A DNA stretch of 64,000 bases from Paramesorhizobium deserti. GTDB lineage: Bacteria; Pseudomonadota; Alphaproteobacteria; Rhizobiales; Rhizobiaceae. The stretch is taken from the NCBI RefSeq assembly GCF_001558695.1, contig NZ_LNTU01000001.1, forward strand, positions 248,001 through 312,000, read 5' to 3'. Numbering within the stretch: the stretch's first letter is position 1; every line of letters starts with the position of its first letter. The position numbers and the translations under genes are program-made. The notes under the pieces were generated by a model. The model saw only the letters and a list, made by a program, of their open reading frames with translations. It was not told the origin of the DNA and ran no database searches. This document shows, one piece after another, positions 1 through 7,903 of this stretch.

Positions 1-1347
1 ACGCTTTGCAGCGCGGTCTTTCCGGCCCTGCGCAAGCGGGCACGGCGCGGCGAGATCGAACTGATCGAGGGCACCGCCACCTGGGCGGAACCCGGCGGGC
101 TGGTGAATGCGAAAACCTGGGCGCGGCTTCGCGACGAGGTTCTGGATCAACTGCGCGCCGCCCTGCCCGTCGACGCCGTGGTGCTCGGCCTGCATGGCGC
201 CATGATGGCGGATGGAACAGATGATTGCGAAGGCGAATTGCTGGAGGCGGCGCGCCGGATCGCCGGCCCTGACGCCGTCATTGGCGCTTCCTTCGATCCG
301 CACAGCCATCTGACGGCAAAGCGCGTCGCCAATCTCGACGTGCTGACCGTATTCAAGGAATTTCCGCATACGGATTTCGTCGAGGCGGGCGAGGCCTGCG
401 CCGATCTCGTGCTTCGCACGGCGCGCGGCGAAATCAGGCCGGCGATGTCTGTCTTCGACATCCGCATGATGGACGTGCTGCCAACCAGCCGCCAACCGAT
501 GCGCGGCTTCGTCGACCGGATCAGGGCCATGGAGGGCGAGGACGGCATATTGTCGATCTCGCTCGTCCATGGCTTCATGGCGGCCGATGTCGCCGATCTC
601 GGCGCCAAGATCGTCGTCATCACTGACGATCGCAAGGCGGAAGGCGAGCGGCTGGCGCGGGAACTGGGCATGGAGGTCTTCTCCTTCCGCGGCCGCGCCC
701 GTCCCGAGTTTCTGGCTCCGCGAGAAGCGCTCGCCCGTGCAGCCGCCCATGAGCGGGGACCGGTGGTAATCGCCGATGTCTGGGACAATCCGGGCGGCGG
801 CGTGCCCGGCGATTCCACGATTATGACCCGCCTGGCGCTGGATATGGGTCTGGAAGGAGTTGCTGTCGGGCCGCTATGGGACCCGATGGCCGTCCGTCTC
901 TGCCATGCCGCCGGCAAGGGCGCGCACTTGCAACTGCGCTTCGGCGGCAAGACCTCGGCCGTGGCGGGCGACCCGATCGATGCTGAAGTGGAAATCCTGG
1001 AAACGGTGCGGGATGCGGTCCAGAGCTTCGGCGACAGCATCGTTCCGCTGGGCGATGCGGCAGCGATCCGCGTCGGCGGCGTGGACGTCGTCCTGAACTC
1101 GAACAGGGCGCAAGGCTTCTCGCCTGATCTCTTTTCCAACCTCGGTATCGACCCGCTTTCCAAGAAGATACTGATCGTCAAATCGACCAACCATTTCTAC
1201 GGCGCCTTCGCGCCGATCGCCTCGCAGGTGCTCTATGCCGAAGTCAAAGGGCCCTATCCGAGCGACCCGCGCACCAACGGCTATACGAAGCTGACGCGGC
1301 CGATCTGGCCGGTCGTGGAAAACCCGCATGCGGAGGAGAAAGTTTGA
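1..1347 (+). CDS. M81 family metallopeptidase (MlrC-like), 5' end outside the window
   Basis: The reading frame is open from base 1, so the start codon lies upstream and 448 codons are visible. The ATG at 103 is internal, because the 34 codons before it (including an E-G-T-A-T-W-A-E-P-G-G run) match the usual N-terminal half of the family. MlrC-type proteins are zinc peptidases named after the microcystinase C that cleaves linearised microcystin; most relatives have unknown peptide substrates. Visible support: G-L-H-G-A-M near codon 64, then D-P-H-S-H near codon 100 with a further His in F-P-H-T-D 22 residues later (the D-x-H...H spacing expected of the metal site), and the conserved D-N-P-G-G-G-V-P-G-D-S-T segment in the C-terminal domain. 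Family identity is secure, substrate unknown. It converges with the next gene, one base apart. Confidence 0.88.
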   Translation, partial: TLCSAVFPALRKRARRGEIELIEGTATWAEPGGLVNAKTWARLRDEVLDQLRAALPVDAVVLGLHGAMMADGTDDCEGELLEAARRIAGPDAVIGASFDPHSHLTAKRVANLDVLTVFKEFPHTDFVEAGEACADLVLRTARGEIRPAMSVFDIRMMDVLPTSRQPMRGFVDRIRAMEGEDGILSISLVHGFMAADVADLGAKIVVITDDRKAEGERLARELGMEVFSFRGRARPEFLAPREALARAAAHERGPVVIADVWDNPGGGVPGDSTIMTRLALDMGLEGVAVGPLWDPMAVRLCHAAGKGAHLQLRFGGKTSAVAGDPIDAEVEILETVRDAVQSFGDSIVPLGDAAAIRVGGVDVVLNSNRAQGFSPDLFSNLGIDPLSKKILIVKSTNHFYGAFAPIASQVLYAEVKGPYPSDPRTNGYTKLTRPIWPVVENPHAEEKV

Positions 1348-1348
1348 A

Positions 1349-1687
1349 TCAGTCAAGCGGGCGGATCATCCCCTCCCCCTTGACGCGAACGGTGGGCGCA
1401 TCGTCAAGCCGGGGTTCGGACTGGCTTGAGGAAATCGGCGGGCCTTCCGGCTGATCCAGCGGATGCGGGACGTGTGGGCCGCCCTCCGGCCGCATCCCGG
1501 CTTCGCCCGTTACCTCCAGCACCTCGCGCATCAGCGCCTTGGCCCTGTCGACCAGGATATCGGTCCTTTCCGCCAGATTGACGGACTCAAAATCAGTGCG
1601 GAACGGAGCAGGCAGAGTGACGGTCACGCGAGCTCCGCTCTCCGCCTGGAACTGGACGGTGCGGCCATCGAGCGCCTTCTCTGCCAT
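1349..1687 (-). CDS. Conserved hypothetical protein, 112 aa
   Basis: A 112-residue soluble protein with no signal peptide or membrane segment. The first 60 residues look folded (short beta-rich start, then a helix rich in Arg, Ala and Glu). The second half is Pro/Glu-rich and probably disordered. I do not recognise a domain. Reading-frame composition matches its neighbours and it ends one base from the convergent peptidase gene, which supports it being real. On the minus strand an AAGGAGGAC ribosome binding site lies about 5 bases before the ATG at 1687. No function is proposed. Confidence 0.6.
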   Translation of the reverse strand: MAEKALDGRTVQFQAESGARVTVTLPAPFRTDFESVNLAERTDILVDRAKALMREVLEVTGEAGMRPEGGPHVPHPLDQPEGPPISSSQSEPRLDDAPTVRVKGEGMIRPLD

Positions 1688-1869
1688 TGCGCGTCCTCCT
1701 TGAACGGCTACCGCGGTTGCGCCGGTGTAACGTCTCGCCGGGCAAAGCGTTCCCTAGCCTGGAACAAGAAACGCCGAGCCGGAAGCGGTTGCTGTTTTGA
1801 TGGGACCGGGTTGCTCTAGATTGCGATGGCCCTAATGGCCCCCGCTGGTGGAGCGGCGATGTTCAGGCA

Positions 1870-1994
1870 TGGATCCTCGGGTCGAGCCCGAGGATGACGA
1901 ACTGGAGAGGTTCGCGCCTGTTTCCAACGTTGGCGATTGACAGAAATATTCCGGCAATCGTCATCCTCGGGCTCGGGCTTGACCCAAGGACCCA
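1870..1994. repeat. Intergenic inverted repeat with GAGGATGACGA-type arms
   Basis: Left arm 1870-1900 and right arm 1958-1994 are inverted copies. The right arm carries about 6 extra bases (GGCTTG) and two substitutions. The left arm is itself palindromic (CCTCGGG/CCCGAGG at 1875-1893). This layout is typical of short mobile palindromic units in Hyphomicrobiales genomes. A second small palindrome at 2011-2033 has the loop CCGCTTCGCA, which recurs at 6402-6412 and 22122-22132. Apart from these repeats I see nothing coding in the 440-base gap 1688-2127. Confidence 0.7.
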
Positions 1995-2127
1995 TTCCGG
2001 AACGTGCAAACGAAAAACCGCTTCGCAGTTTCGGTATCATGTTCAAAGGCACTTCGAGCAATGGCAACATCAATGTTCCCATCTTGAAATGCACGCAGAG
2101 CCAATGCCGGAGAACGCGCGCGCGAAA

Positions 2128-3171
2128 TCAGAGCGGGCGCGGATTCATGCGGTGGATCGCCTCGATCTCTTCCAGAAGTTCCGCCGAAAGCCTGATTTCG
2201 GCCGCGCCGATATCCGCCTTCAACTGCTCCATCGTCGTCGCACCGATGATGACGGAGGTGAGGAAAGGACGCGTCAGGCTGAAAGCGATGCCGAGCTCGG
2301 CCGGTGTGATCCCGTGCCTGCGGGCGAGATCGACATAGATCCTCACCACAGGCTCGGAATGTTTATTCCTGCGCCAGAAGCCTCCACCCATGACATCGCC
2401 GCGCGAACCCGCCGGTGTCTCGCCGCTGAGATATTTGCCGGACAACAGGCCTGCGGCCAATGTCGAATAGGCGAGCAGCCCGACATGTTCATGATGGCTC
2501 ACCTCCGCCATGTCGAGATCGAAATGGCGCTGCAGCAGGCCATATTCGTTCTGGATCGAGGCGACGCGCGGCAGGCCCTTTTCCTCGGAAAGGCGTAGCC
2601 ATTGCATCGTGCCCCATGCCGTTTCGTTCGACAGGCCGATATGGCGGATCTTGCCCTCCTTCACCAATACGTCGAGGCTTTCGAGCACTTCAGCAATATG
2701 GGCAATGACTTCCCTGGTGTCGGTGCCGGTCGGATCGTAGGCCCAGGAACTGCCGAAATGATAATGCGGACGCGCCGGCCAGTGGATCTGGTAGAGATCG
2801 ATATAATCGGTCTGCAAGCGCTTCAAGCTGCCCTCGACGGCCGTGCGCACGGAGCTTTTGCTTGGCGCGCTTCCATCGCGGATCCATGCCTGCCTGCCGC
2901 CACCGGCAATCTTGGTGGCAAGCACCAGCCTGTCGCGCTTGCCAGACTTCTTCAGCCAGTTGCCGATATAGGTTTCGGTCTTGCCGTAGCTCTCCGCGCT
3001 GATCGGCACGGCATAGGCTTCCGCGGTATCGATGAAATTGACTCCGGCATCAGTGGCGTAATCGAGCTGCGCATGCGCCTCGGCTTCGGTGTTCTGCACG
3101 CCCCAGGTCATGGTTCCCAGGCAGATTTCGGTGACGTCGATGCCGGTACGGCCAAGCGGTTTCAGTTTCAC
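2128..3171 (-). CDS. Aldo/keto reductase, Tas-like
   Basis: A 347-residue NADP(H)-dependent oxidoreductase of the aldo/keto reductase superfamily, closest in pattern to the Tas/YghZ group. The N-terminal beta strand is followed by the catalytic D-T-A-E-A-Y region (residues 48-53: Asp and Tyr), Lys in A-T-K-I-A near residue 87, and the histidine-bearing Y-Q-I-H-W-P near residue 130. The C-terminal I-I-G-A-T-T-M-E-Q-L segment is the cofactor phosphate-binding part. It has the full family length (about 340-350). Physiological substrate is unknown; members reduce small aldehydes and ketones. It stands alone, with about 130 bases to the next gene. Confidence 0.9.
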   Translation of the reverse strand: MKLKPLGRTGIDVTEICLGTMTWGVQNTEAEAHAQLDYATDAGVNFIDTAEAYAVPISAESYGKTETYIGNWLKKSGKRDRLVLATKIAGGGRQAWIRDGSAPSKSSVRTAVEGSLKRLQTDYIDLYQIHWPARPHYHFGSSWAYDPTGTDTREVIAHIAEVLESLDVLVKEGKIRHIGLSNETAWGTMQWLRLSEEKGLPRVASIQNEYGLLQRHFDLDMAEVSHHEHVGLLAYSTLAAGLLSGKYLSGETPAGSRGDVMGGGFWRRNKHSEPVVRIYVDLARRHGITPAELGIAFSLTRPFLTSVIIGATTMEQLKADIGAAEIRLSAELLEEIEAIHRMNPRPL

Positions 3172-3301
3172 GAGTGCATTCCAGTCTTACAGTTCAAGAA
3201 GATCGAAAGCGGAAGCTTCCACGGGAGGATTCAACGGGGCGCACTTTAACGCCCCTCGCAGAAGATGCGAGCCGTTCACGGAAATTTTTCGTGTTCTCTC
3301 T

Positions 3302-3913
3302 TTACCGATCGGCGAAAGCGAGCTTCGCGCCGAGCGCGACAAAGGCGGCTGCGAAGGTGCGGCGCATCCAGGCGAGCACCAGCGGGCGCGAGATGACGTG
3401 GTTGCGCACAAGCGCCGCGAACACGCCATAGCCGACGAAGACGACGAATGTCAGCGCCATGAAGACGAGGCTGAGTTCCAGCATCTGCGAGAACGGGTGC
3501 GGCTCGTCGGCGCGCACGAATTGCGGCAGAAAGGCGAAGAAGAAGATGGAGAGCTTCGGGTTAAGCACATTGACGAGGATGGCATTGACGATGACTTTCG
3601 CCGCCGAGCGGGGCGCCATTTCCTCATCCACCCTCAGGGTTCCGTGCTCCTGGAGCGTCTTCCAAGCCATATAGAGGAGATAGGCGACACCCAGATATTT
3701 CAGCGTCTGGAAGGCGACCGCGCTGGTGTGCAGGAGCGCCGCCAGACCGGTGATCGCCGCCGCCATATGCGGAACGATGCCGAGTGTGCAGCCGAAGGCG
3801 GCGACAATGCTCGCCCGCGCGCCGCGCGAGAGACCGGCGGCAAGCGTGTAGAGCACGCCCGTCCCCGGCGATATGACGATGATCAGCGACGTCAGCAGAA
3901 ATTCGATGCTCAT
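3302..3913 (-). CDS. LysE family amino-acid exporter
   Basis: A 203-residue inner-membrane protein of the LysE/RhtB family, which exports amino acids or related small metabolites using the proton gradient. The start chosen (ATG at 3913) gives the standard M-S-I-E-F-L-L-T-S opening and has a GGGGAGAG site just upstream; a longer ORF to 4009 adds an atypical 32-residue leader. The family signature S-P-G-T-G near residue 16 and five to six hydrophobic segments are visible. The substrate cannot be told from sequence. It lies downstream of, and on the same strand as, the amino-acid catabolic genes at 4-6.5 kb, which fits amino-acid homeostasis. Confidence 0.88.
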   Translation of the reverse strand: MSIEFLLTSLIIVISPGTGVLYTLAAGLSRGARASIVAAFGCTLGIVPHMAAAITGLAALLHTSAVAFQTLKYLGVAYLLYMAWKTLQEHGTLRVDEEMAPRSAAKVIVNAILVNVLNPKLSIFFFAFLPQFVRADEPHPFSQMLELSLVFMALTFVVFVGYGVFAALVRNHVISRPLVLAWMRRTFAAAFVALGAKLAFADR

Positions 3914-3996
3914 GCGGCTCTCCCCTCGCGCGGAAGGATATGCAAGCGGGTGGAGGGGCGCAAGGTGGGTGAAATGCAAAGGATCGATGCCGCCAT

Positions 3997-4019
3997 ATCT
4001 CCCCCGCAAAGGGGGAGAT
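3997..4019. repeat. Short palindrome ATCTCCCCC/GGGGGAGAT
   Basis: A perfect 9-bp stem with a 5-base loop (GCAAA) between two same-strand genes. The same kind of CCCCC/GGGGG palindrome recurs near 29505-29525, 29594-29614 and 39234-39268, so it belongs to a dispersed repeat family. There is no T-tract, so it is not called as a terminator. Confidence 0.6.
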
Positions 4020-4058
4020 GAAGCGGCATCCGCACGTGCGCTAGCCTGCTGCTGCCCC

Positions 4059-5303
4059 TTAAGCGCCGAAACGCGCCGCCGAATAAGCCGCGGGGTCCAC
4101 GAAAGGCTTCTCGCCGGTCATCAGTTCGGCCAGGAGCCGGCCGGAGGCGGGGCCGAGGGTGAGGCCATGATGCGCGTGGCCGAAATTGAACCAGAGGCCG
4201 TCATGCCGGGGTGCGGCGCCGATGACGGGGCGCATGTCGGGCAGGCAGGGGCGCAGGCCGAGCCAAGGCTTCTCGTCGAGCCTCTTGCCGAGCGGCAGGA
4301 TCTGCCGCGCGAAACGCTCCGCCCTGTCGAGCTGGATGGTGTTTGCGGGCGCCGCCGGCGCAGCGAACTCGATGCCGGTCGTGAGCCTTATGCCGCGCGC
4401 CATCGGCGAAAGCACATAGCCTGCCTCGGCATCGACCATCGAATGGCCGAGCTCGGTCCCCTCCTCCATCGCGTAATGCATGTGGTGGCCGCGCTTGATG
4501 GCAAGCGGTATGCGATAGCCGAGCCTTTGGAAGACGAGGGAGGATTGCGGCCCGAGCGCCACGACCACATCCTTCGCCGAAACCGGGCCGTCCGCCGTTT
4601 CCACCGTCCAGTCGTTCCCATCCTGTCTGAGCGAAGCGGCGTTGCCCCTGGCGAACTTGCCCTGTCTGGCTTCGAACAGGCCGGCATAGGCCTTCACCAG
4701 AGCAGCCGGGTCGGTGACCGTCTTCGGGTCGAGCCAGTGGATGCCGCCCTCGACGGCATCGCTGAGATTTGGCTCCAAAACGCGGAACTTTCCCTTATCC
4801 AACACCTCGAAACGAAGGCCGTAGGGCTCAATTTCGTTCAATTCGGCCACAGCCTTCTCGAACGCGGGTTGCGATCGATATGTCTCGATCCAGCCGCGTT
4901 CGCGGATCAGATCGGCGCAGCCCGCCTGCTCAACGAGAAAATCATGCTCCGTAACGCTCGCCTCGACCAGCGGCAGCATCGCCTTTGCCGCGATCGCCAG
5001 ACGCTCTGGAGAGGATTCCCGCCAATAGCGAAAAAGCCAGGGCGCGATCTTCGGGAGATGGAGCGGATCGTAGCGCATGGCGGGCGAGCGGTTCAGCGCA
5101 TATTTCGCCACTTTCGATATCTCACGCGGGAAGGAATAGGGGATGACGCTCGAGCGCTCTATCAGCCCGGCATTGCCGAAGCTCGTGCCCTCGCCGGGCT
5201 CGCCCCTGTCGACGAGGCAGACCGAACGCCCCCGCGCCTGCAAGTGCAGCGCCGTGGAAACGCCGACAATGCCGGCACCAAGAATGATCGTGTCGAAACG
5301 CAT
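4059..5303 (-). CDS. FAD-dependent oxidoreductase, D-amino-acid dehydrogenase (DadA) type
   Basis: A 414-residue flavoprotein of the DAO family (PF01266 type). Residues 5-25 hold the Rossmann G-A-G-I-V-G-V-S-T-A-L-H-L motif for FAD. The C-terminal part has the G-L-R-P-C-L-P-D-M-R-P-V-I-G block and the H-A-H-H-G-L-T-L-G-P-A-S-G-R-L ending that closes the FAD site in DadA-like enzymes. ATG at 5303 is chosen because it starts directly at the flavin-binding strand; the ORF upstream to 5462 overlaps the preceding gene and encodes no domain. It follows the lysine-dehydrogenase-like gene by 88 bases on the same strand, so the two are probably co-transcribed. The likely role is oxidative deamination of an amino or imino acid; the exact substrate is unknown. 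Confidence 0.87.
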   Translation of the reverse strand: MRFDTIILGAGIVGVSTALHLQARGRSVCLVDRGEPGEGTSFGNAGLIERSSVIPYSFPREISKVAKYALNRSPAMRYDPLHLPKIAPWLFRYWRESSPERLAIAAKAMLPLVEASVTEHDFLVEQAGCADLIRERGWIETYRSQPAFEKAVAELNEIEPYGLRFEVLDKGKFRVLEPNLSDAVEGGIHWLDPKTVTDPAALVKAYAGLFEARQGKFARGNAASLRQDGNDWTVETADGPVSAKDVVVALGPQSSLVFQRLGYRIPLAIKRGHHMHYAMEEGTELGHSMVDAEAGYVLSPMARGIRLTTGIEFAAPAAPANTIQLDRAERFARQILPLGKRLDEKPWLGLRPCLPDMRPVIGAAPRHDGLWFNFGHAHHGLTLGPASGRLLAELMTGEKPFVDPAAYSAARFGA

Positions 5304-5323
5304 GAAAGCCGTGCCCGCCTCTG

Positions 5324-5362
5324 ATAACAAATGCGCCGCAGGAGATGCGGCGCATTTGTTAT
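5324..5362 (-). promoter_or_regulatory. Intercistronic 17-bp perfect hairpin
   Basis: Bases 5324-5340 and 5346-5362 form a perfect 17-bp stem with a 5-base loop, in the 88-base gap between the lysine-dehydrogenase-like gene and the FAD oxidoreductase. The hairpin ends 20 bases before the downstream ATG at 5303. No T-run follows on the minus strand, so a Rho-independent terminator is unlikely. An mRNA-stabilising or attenuating structure, or a protein operator, is possible. Confidence 0.55.
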
Positions 5363-5391
5363 AGCCTGAATCGGCGCGGCTCCAATCGCTA

Positions 5392-6552
5392 TTATGCGAC
5401 CAGCCTGCCGGCCGCCTCGGCCTGCGCATAGGCTGCGCCGAAGCGGTTTGCCAGGAAGGCATCTAGCGCGATTTCCTCCTGCCGGATGAAGCCCTTCTGC
5501 GGCAGGTCGCCCTTGGCCAGCATGTCGAGCACCGCACAGATGGCGGAGGCCGTCGTGATCTGGATAGCGCTGCGGGTCACACCTCCATCCCGGCGGCTGT
5601 AGACCTTGTTGGCGTAGGTCTCCTGCAGGAGACGACCTTGTCTGCGGCCGCTGACGGTGACGAAGATGACGACCACATCCTGCAGCGTGGCCGGCAGCGC
5701 GTTCTCCAGAATGTCCTTCAGCACCTCGCGGCGATGGCGCAGCCCGAGATCGTTCAAGAGCGCCTTCATGATCGCGGCATGGCCGGGATAGCGAATGGTG
5801 CGATAGTTGAGCGTGCGCACCTTGCCGAGCAACGTCTCGCACAGCGTGCCGAGCCCGCCCGAGGTGTTGAACGCCTCATAGGTGACGCCGTCGAGCGAGA
5901 ATTCCTCGCGCTCCTCCAGCGGCGGCACTTCGATGAGTTCGCCTTCGACAATAGCTTCGCACGGCTCACAATATTCGTTGATGACGCCGTCGGTGCTCCA
6001 GGTCAGATTGTAGTTGAGAGCATTGGAAGGGTATTGCGGCAGCGCGCCAACCCGCATGCGCACGCTTTCCAGCGTATCGAAGCGTTTGGCGAGATCGTTG
6101 GCGACGATGGAGATGAAGCCCGGCGCCAGGCCACATTGCGGGATGAAGGCGGTCGAGGCGGTTGCTGCCAGCTCCTTTACCCGGCGGGTGCTCGCCACAT
6201 CCTCGGTCAAATCGAGATAATGCACGCCGGCTGCGGCCGCGGCTTCCGCGATGCGCGTTGTCAAGTGAAAGGGTGCGGCGCTCAGCACGGCAAATTTACC
6301 GGAGAGAACCGCCTTCAGCGCGCTTTCATCCTCGATATCGACACGCTGCTTCCCGACAGCATCGCCAGCCCCGTTATTTTCCCGCAAGCCCGGACGGAAA
6401 ACCGCTTCGCACTTTTCCTGGACTTGCTCCAACGCATCAAGCTGCGCCTGCGAGCGGTCAATGACGGTAACGGAATAATCTCCCGTATTGCCCAAGAGAT
6501 CGGCAATGGTTGCCCCGATCTTTCCTGCTCCGACGACGACGATCTCTTTCAT
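5392..6552 (-). CDS. Saccharopine dehydrogenase-family protein, probable L-lysine 6-dehydrogenase
   Basis: A 386-residue enzyme with an N-terminal NAD(P) Rossmann fold (G-A-G-K-I-G at residues 8-13) and the saccharopine-dehydrogenase C-terminal domain. The blocks S-A-A-P-F-H-L-T, Y-L-D-L-T-E-D-V, C-G-L-A-P-G-F-I-S-I and N-Y-N-L-T-W-S-T-D-G agree with my recollection of the Agrobacterium lysine 6-dehydrogenase type, which oxidises the epsilon-amino group of lysine to the semialdehyde. Residues about 41-64 (Q-E-K-C-E-A-V-F-R-P-G-L-R-E-N-N) look like an insertion and coincide with a palindromic repeat at 6377-6430 that also occurs between genes. The divergent Lrp regulator and downstream FAD oxidase fit amino-acid-induced catabolism. 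Saccharopine reductase is the alternative activity. Confidence 0.85.
   Translation of the reverse strand: MKEIVVVGAGKIGATIADLLGNTGDYSVTVIDRSQAQLDALEQVQEKCEAVFRPGLRENNGAGDAVGKQRVDIEDESALKAVLSGKFAVLSAAPFHLTTRIAEAAAAAGVHYLDLTEDVASTRRVKELAATASTAFIPQCGLAPGFISIVANDLAKRFDTLESVRMRVGALPQYPSNALNYNLTWSTDGVINEYCEPCEAIVEGELIEVPPLEEREEFSLDGVTYEAFNTSGGLGTLCETLLGKVRTLNYRTIRYPGHAAIMKALLNDLGLRHRREVLKDILENALPATLQDVVVIFVTVSGRRQGRLLQETYANKVYSRRDGGVTRSAIQITTASAICAVLDMLAKGDLPQKGFIRQEEIALDAFLANRFGAAYAQAEAAGRLVA
6377..6430. repeat. Palindromic repeat embedded in frame inside a coding sequence
   Basis: GGAAAA (6396-6401) and TTTTCC (6413-6418) flank the loop CCGCTTCGCAC, with outer arms CAAG (6385-6388) and CTTG (6423-6426). 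The same loop with different stems occurs at 2011-2033 and 22112-22149, both intergenic. Here the element lies within the lysine-dehydrogenase-like gene and is translated without a stop. Confidence 0.6.
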
Positions 6553-6648
6553 GGTGTGCCCCTTCTCGAATAATCACACCAGATTCGCCGATTTTCTCGT
6601 CGGATAGTAGCCTCTGTTGTGACGATATAGCTCTATCAATCCTTCAAA

Positions 6649-7098
6649 ATGACGAATATATTCGGCATTATGACGACTGATGCAGATCACCAGCTTCTGG
6701 CGCTGTTGCGCGAGAACGCACGCGCTTCCACCGCCGAGCTCGCCCGCCGACTGGGCGTGTCGCGCACAACCGTGCAAAGCCGCATCGAGAGGCTGGAGCG
6801 GCGCGGCATCATCGAAGGCTATACGGTGCGGCTTGCGCCGGAACACGAGCGCAATCTGGTCAAGGCACATGTGTTGGTGACGGCGCTGCCCAAACTGGCG
6901 CCCAGGGTGGAGACTGCGCTACGCGGCATGATGGCAGTCAGGACGCTTCATTCAGTCAGCGGCAATTTCGACATGATCGTCATCGTCGAGGCGCCGTCGA
7001 TCCGAGAGCTCGACGTGGTGCTGGACGCGATCGGCGCGCTCGAAGGTGTTGAGCGCACCATGTCATCGATCATATTGTCGACGCGGATAGAGAGGTAG
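6649..7098 (+). CDS. Lrp/AsnC family transcriptional regulator
   Basis: A 149-residue regulator (143 if the second ATG at 6670 is used, which gives the more usual M-T-T-D-A-D-H-Q opening). N-terminal winged HTH: A-E-L-A-R-R-L-G-V-S-R-T-T-V-Q-S-R-I is the recognition region. The C-terminal RAM/AsnC ligand-binding domain ends in V-E-R-T-M-S-S-I-I-L-S-T-R. Lrp proteins form octamers and respond to amino acids. The gene is divergent from the lysine-dehydrogenase-like gene across a 96-base gap, so it very probably controls that gene and itself. In the gap, CCGA and TCGG half-sites at about 6597-6614 are a weak operator candidate. Confidence 0.9.
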   Translation: MTNIFGIMTTDADHQLLALLRENARASTAELARRLGVSRTTVQSRIERLERRGIIEGYTVRLAPEHERNLVKAHVLVTALPKLAPRVETALRGMMAVRTLHSVSGNFDMIVIVEAPSIRELDVVLDAIGALEGVERTMSSIILSTRIER

Positions 7099-7185
7099 GG
7101 CGCGTAAATTCCAATCAGCCTTGCCTAAGGAAGTCGCGTTCTATATGATGCGTGATGTTTGATGATTGATGCGAGACTGTAGGAT

Positions 7186-7413
7186 ATGCGCACAACGTTG
7201 ACGATAGATGATGATGTCCTGACGGCCGCTAAAGCCATGGCGAACCAGCAGAACAAAAGCCTCGGGGAGATAATTTCCGCTCTGGCCCGTCAATCGTTGC
7301 GCCGTCCGCCCGCGCGCGGCACGCGCAACGGCATACCGCTCTTGTCGCCGCGGCCTGACGCGCCGCCCGTCACGCTTGAAACGGTCAACACGTTGCGCGA
7401 CGAACTGCCGTGA
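7186..7413 (+). CDS. vapB: VapB-type antitoxin
   Basis: A 75-residue protein starting M-R-T-T-L-T-I-D-D-D-V-L, the beta-strand opening of a ribbon-helix-helix antitoxin, followed by the helix A-K-A-M-A-N-Q-Q-N-K-S-L-G-E-I-I and an unstructured, basic then Pro-rich C-tail that would bind the toxin. Its stop overlaps the GTG start of the PIN-domain toxin, the normal arrangement for a type II module. It should repress its own promoter in the 87 bases upstream together with the toxin. Family assignment is by pattern and context. Confidence 0.85.
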   Translation: MRTTLTIDDDVLTAAKAMANQQNKSLGEIISALARQSLRRPPARGTRNGIPLLSPRPDAPPVTLETVNTLRDELP

Positions 7414-7862
7414 CCTTCCTGCTCGATGTCAATGTTCTGATTGCGCTGATCGACCCCGGCCATGTCGCACATGACGACGCACATGCGTGGTTCGGAACGG
7501 TCGGCCATATTTCCTGGGCGACCTGCCCTATGACCGAGAACGGCGTTATCCGGATCGTAGGAAACCCAAAATACCCCAACACGCCGGGCGCGCCCGGCGA
7601 AGTCGCCGCTATTGTCGCGAAACTGCGCAAATTTTCAGGCCATGTGTTCTGGGCCGATGATCTGAGCCTCGTCGGCTCAGCAGATATCGATCCGCACCGC
7701 ATTCTGACCACGGCCCAAGTGACGGATACCTACCTACTAGCATTGGCGTCGGCTCATGGCGGTCAACTCGCAACCTTCGATCGCAAGCTGTCGCCGGCCG
7801 CAGTGAAGCACGGCAAAGCGGCGCTACACCTGATCGGTAGCAACGAGCACGGCCAGGGCTGA
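7410..7862 (+). CDS. vapC: VapC-type PIN-domain ribonuclease toxin
   Basis: A 150-residue PIN-domain protein, the toxin partner of the preceding antitoxin. It starts at GTG 7410, overlapping the antitoxin stop by four bases. The acidic residues expected of a Mg-dependent RNase are present: Asp in L-L-D-V-N-V-L-I near residue 6, Glu in M-T-E-N-G-V-I-R-I near residue 43, Asp in V-T-D-T-Y-L-L-A-L-A near residue 107, and Asp in A-T-F-D-R-K-L near residue 124. Typical VapC enzymes cleave tRNA or rRNA to slow growth; the target here is unknown. No truncation or frameshift is seen, so the module looks active. Confidence 0.87.
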   Translation: MTFLLDVNVLIALIDPGHVAHDDAHAWFGTVGHISWATCPMTENGVIRIVGNPKYPNTPGAPGEVAAIVAKLRKFSGHVFWADDLSLVGSADIDPHRILTTAQVTDTYLLALASAHGGQLATFDRKLSPAAVKHGKAALHLIGSNEHGQG

Positions 7863-7903
7863 GTCTTCCGTTGCGGACGGCATAGCACCAAAGCCACATA
7901 TAC

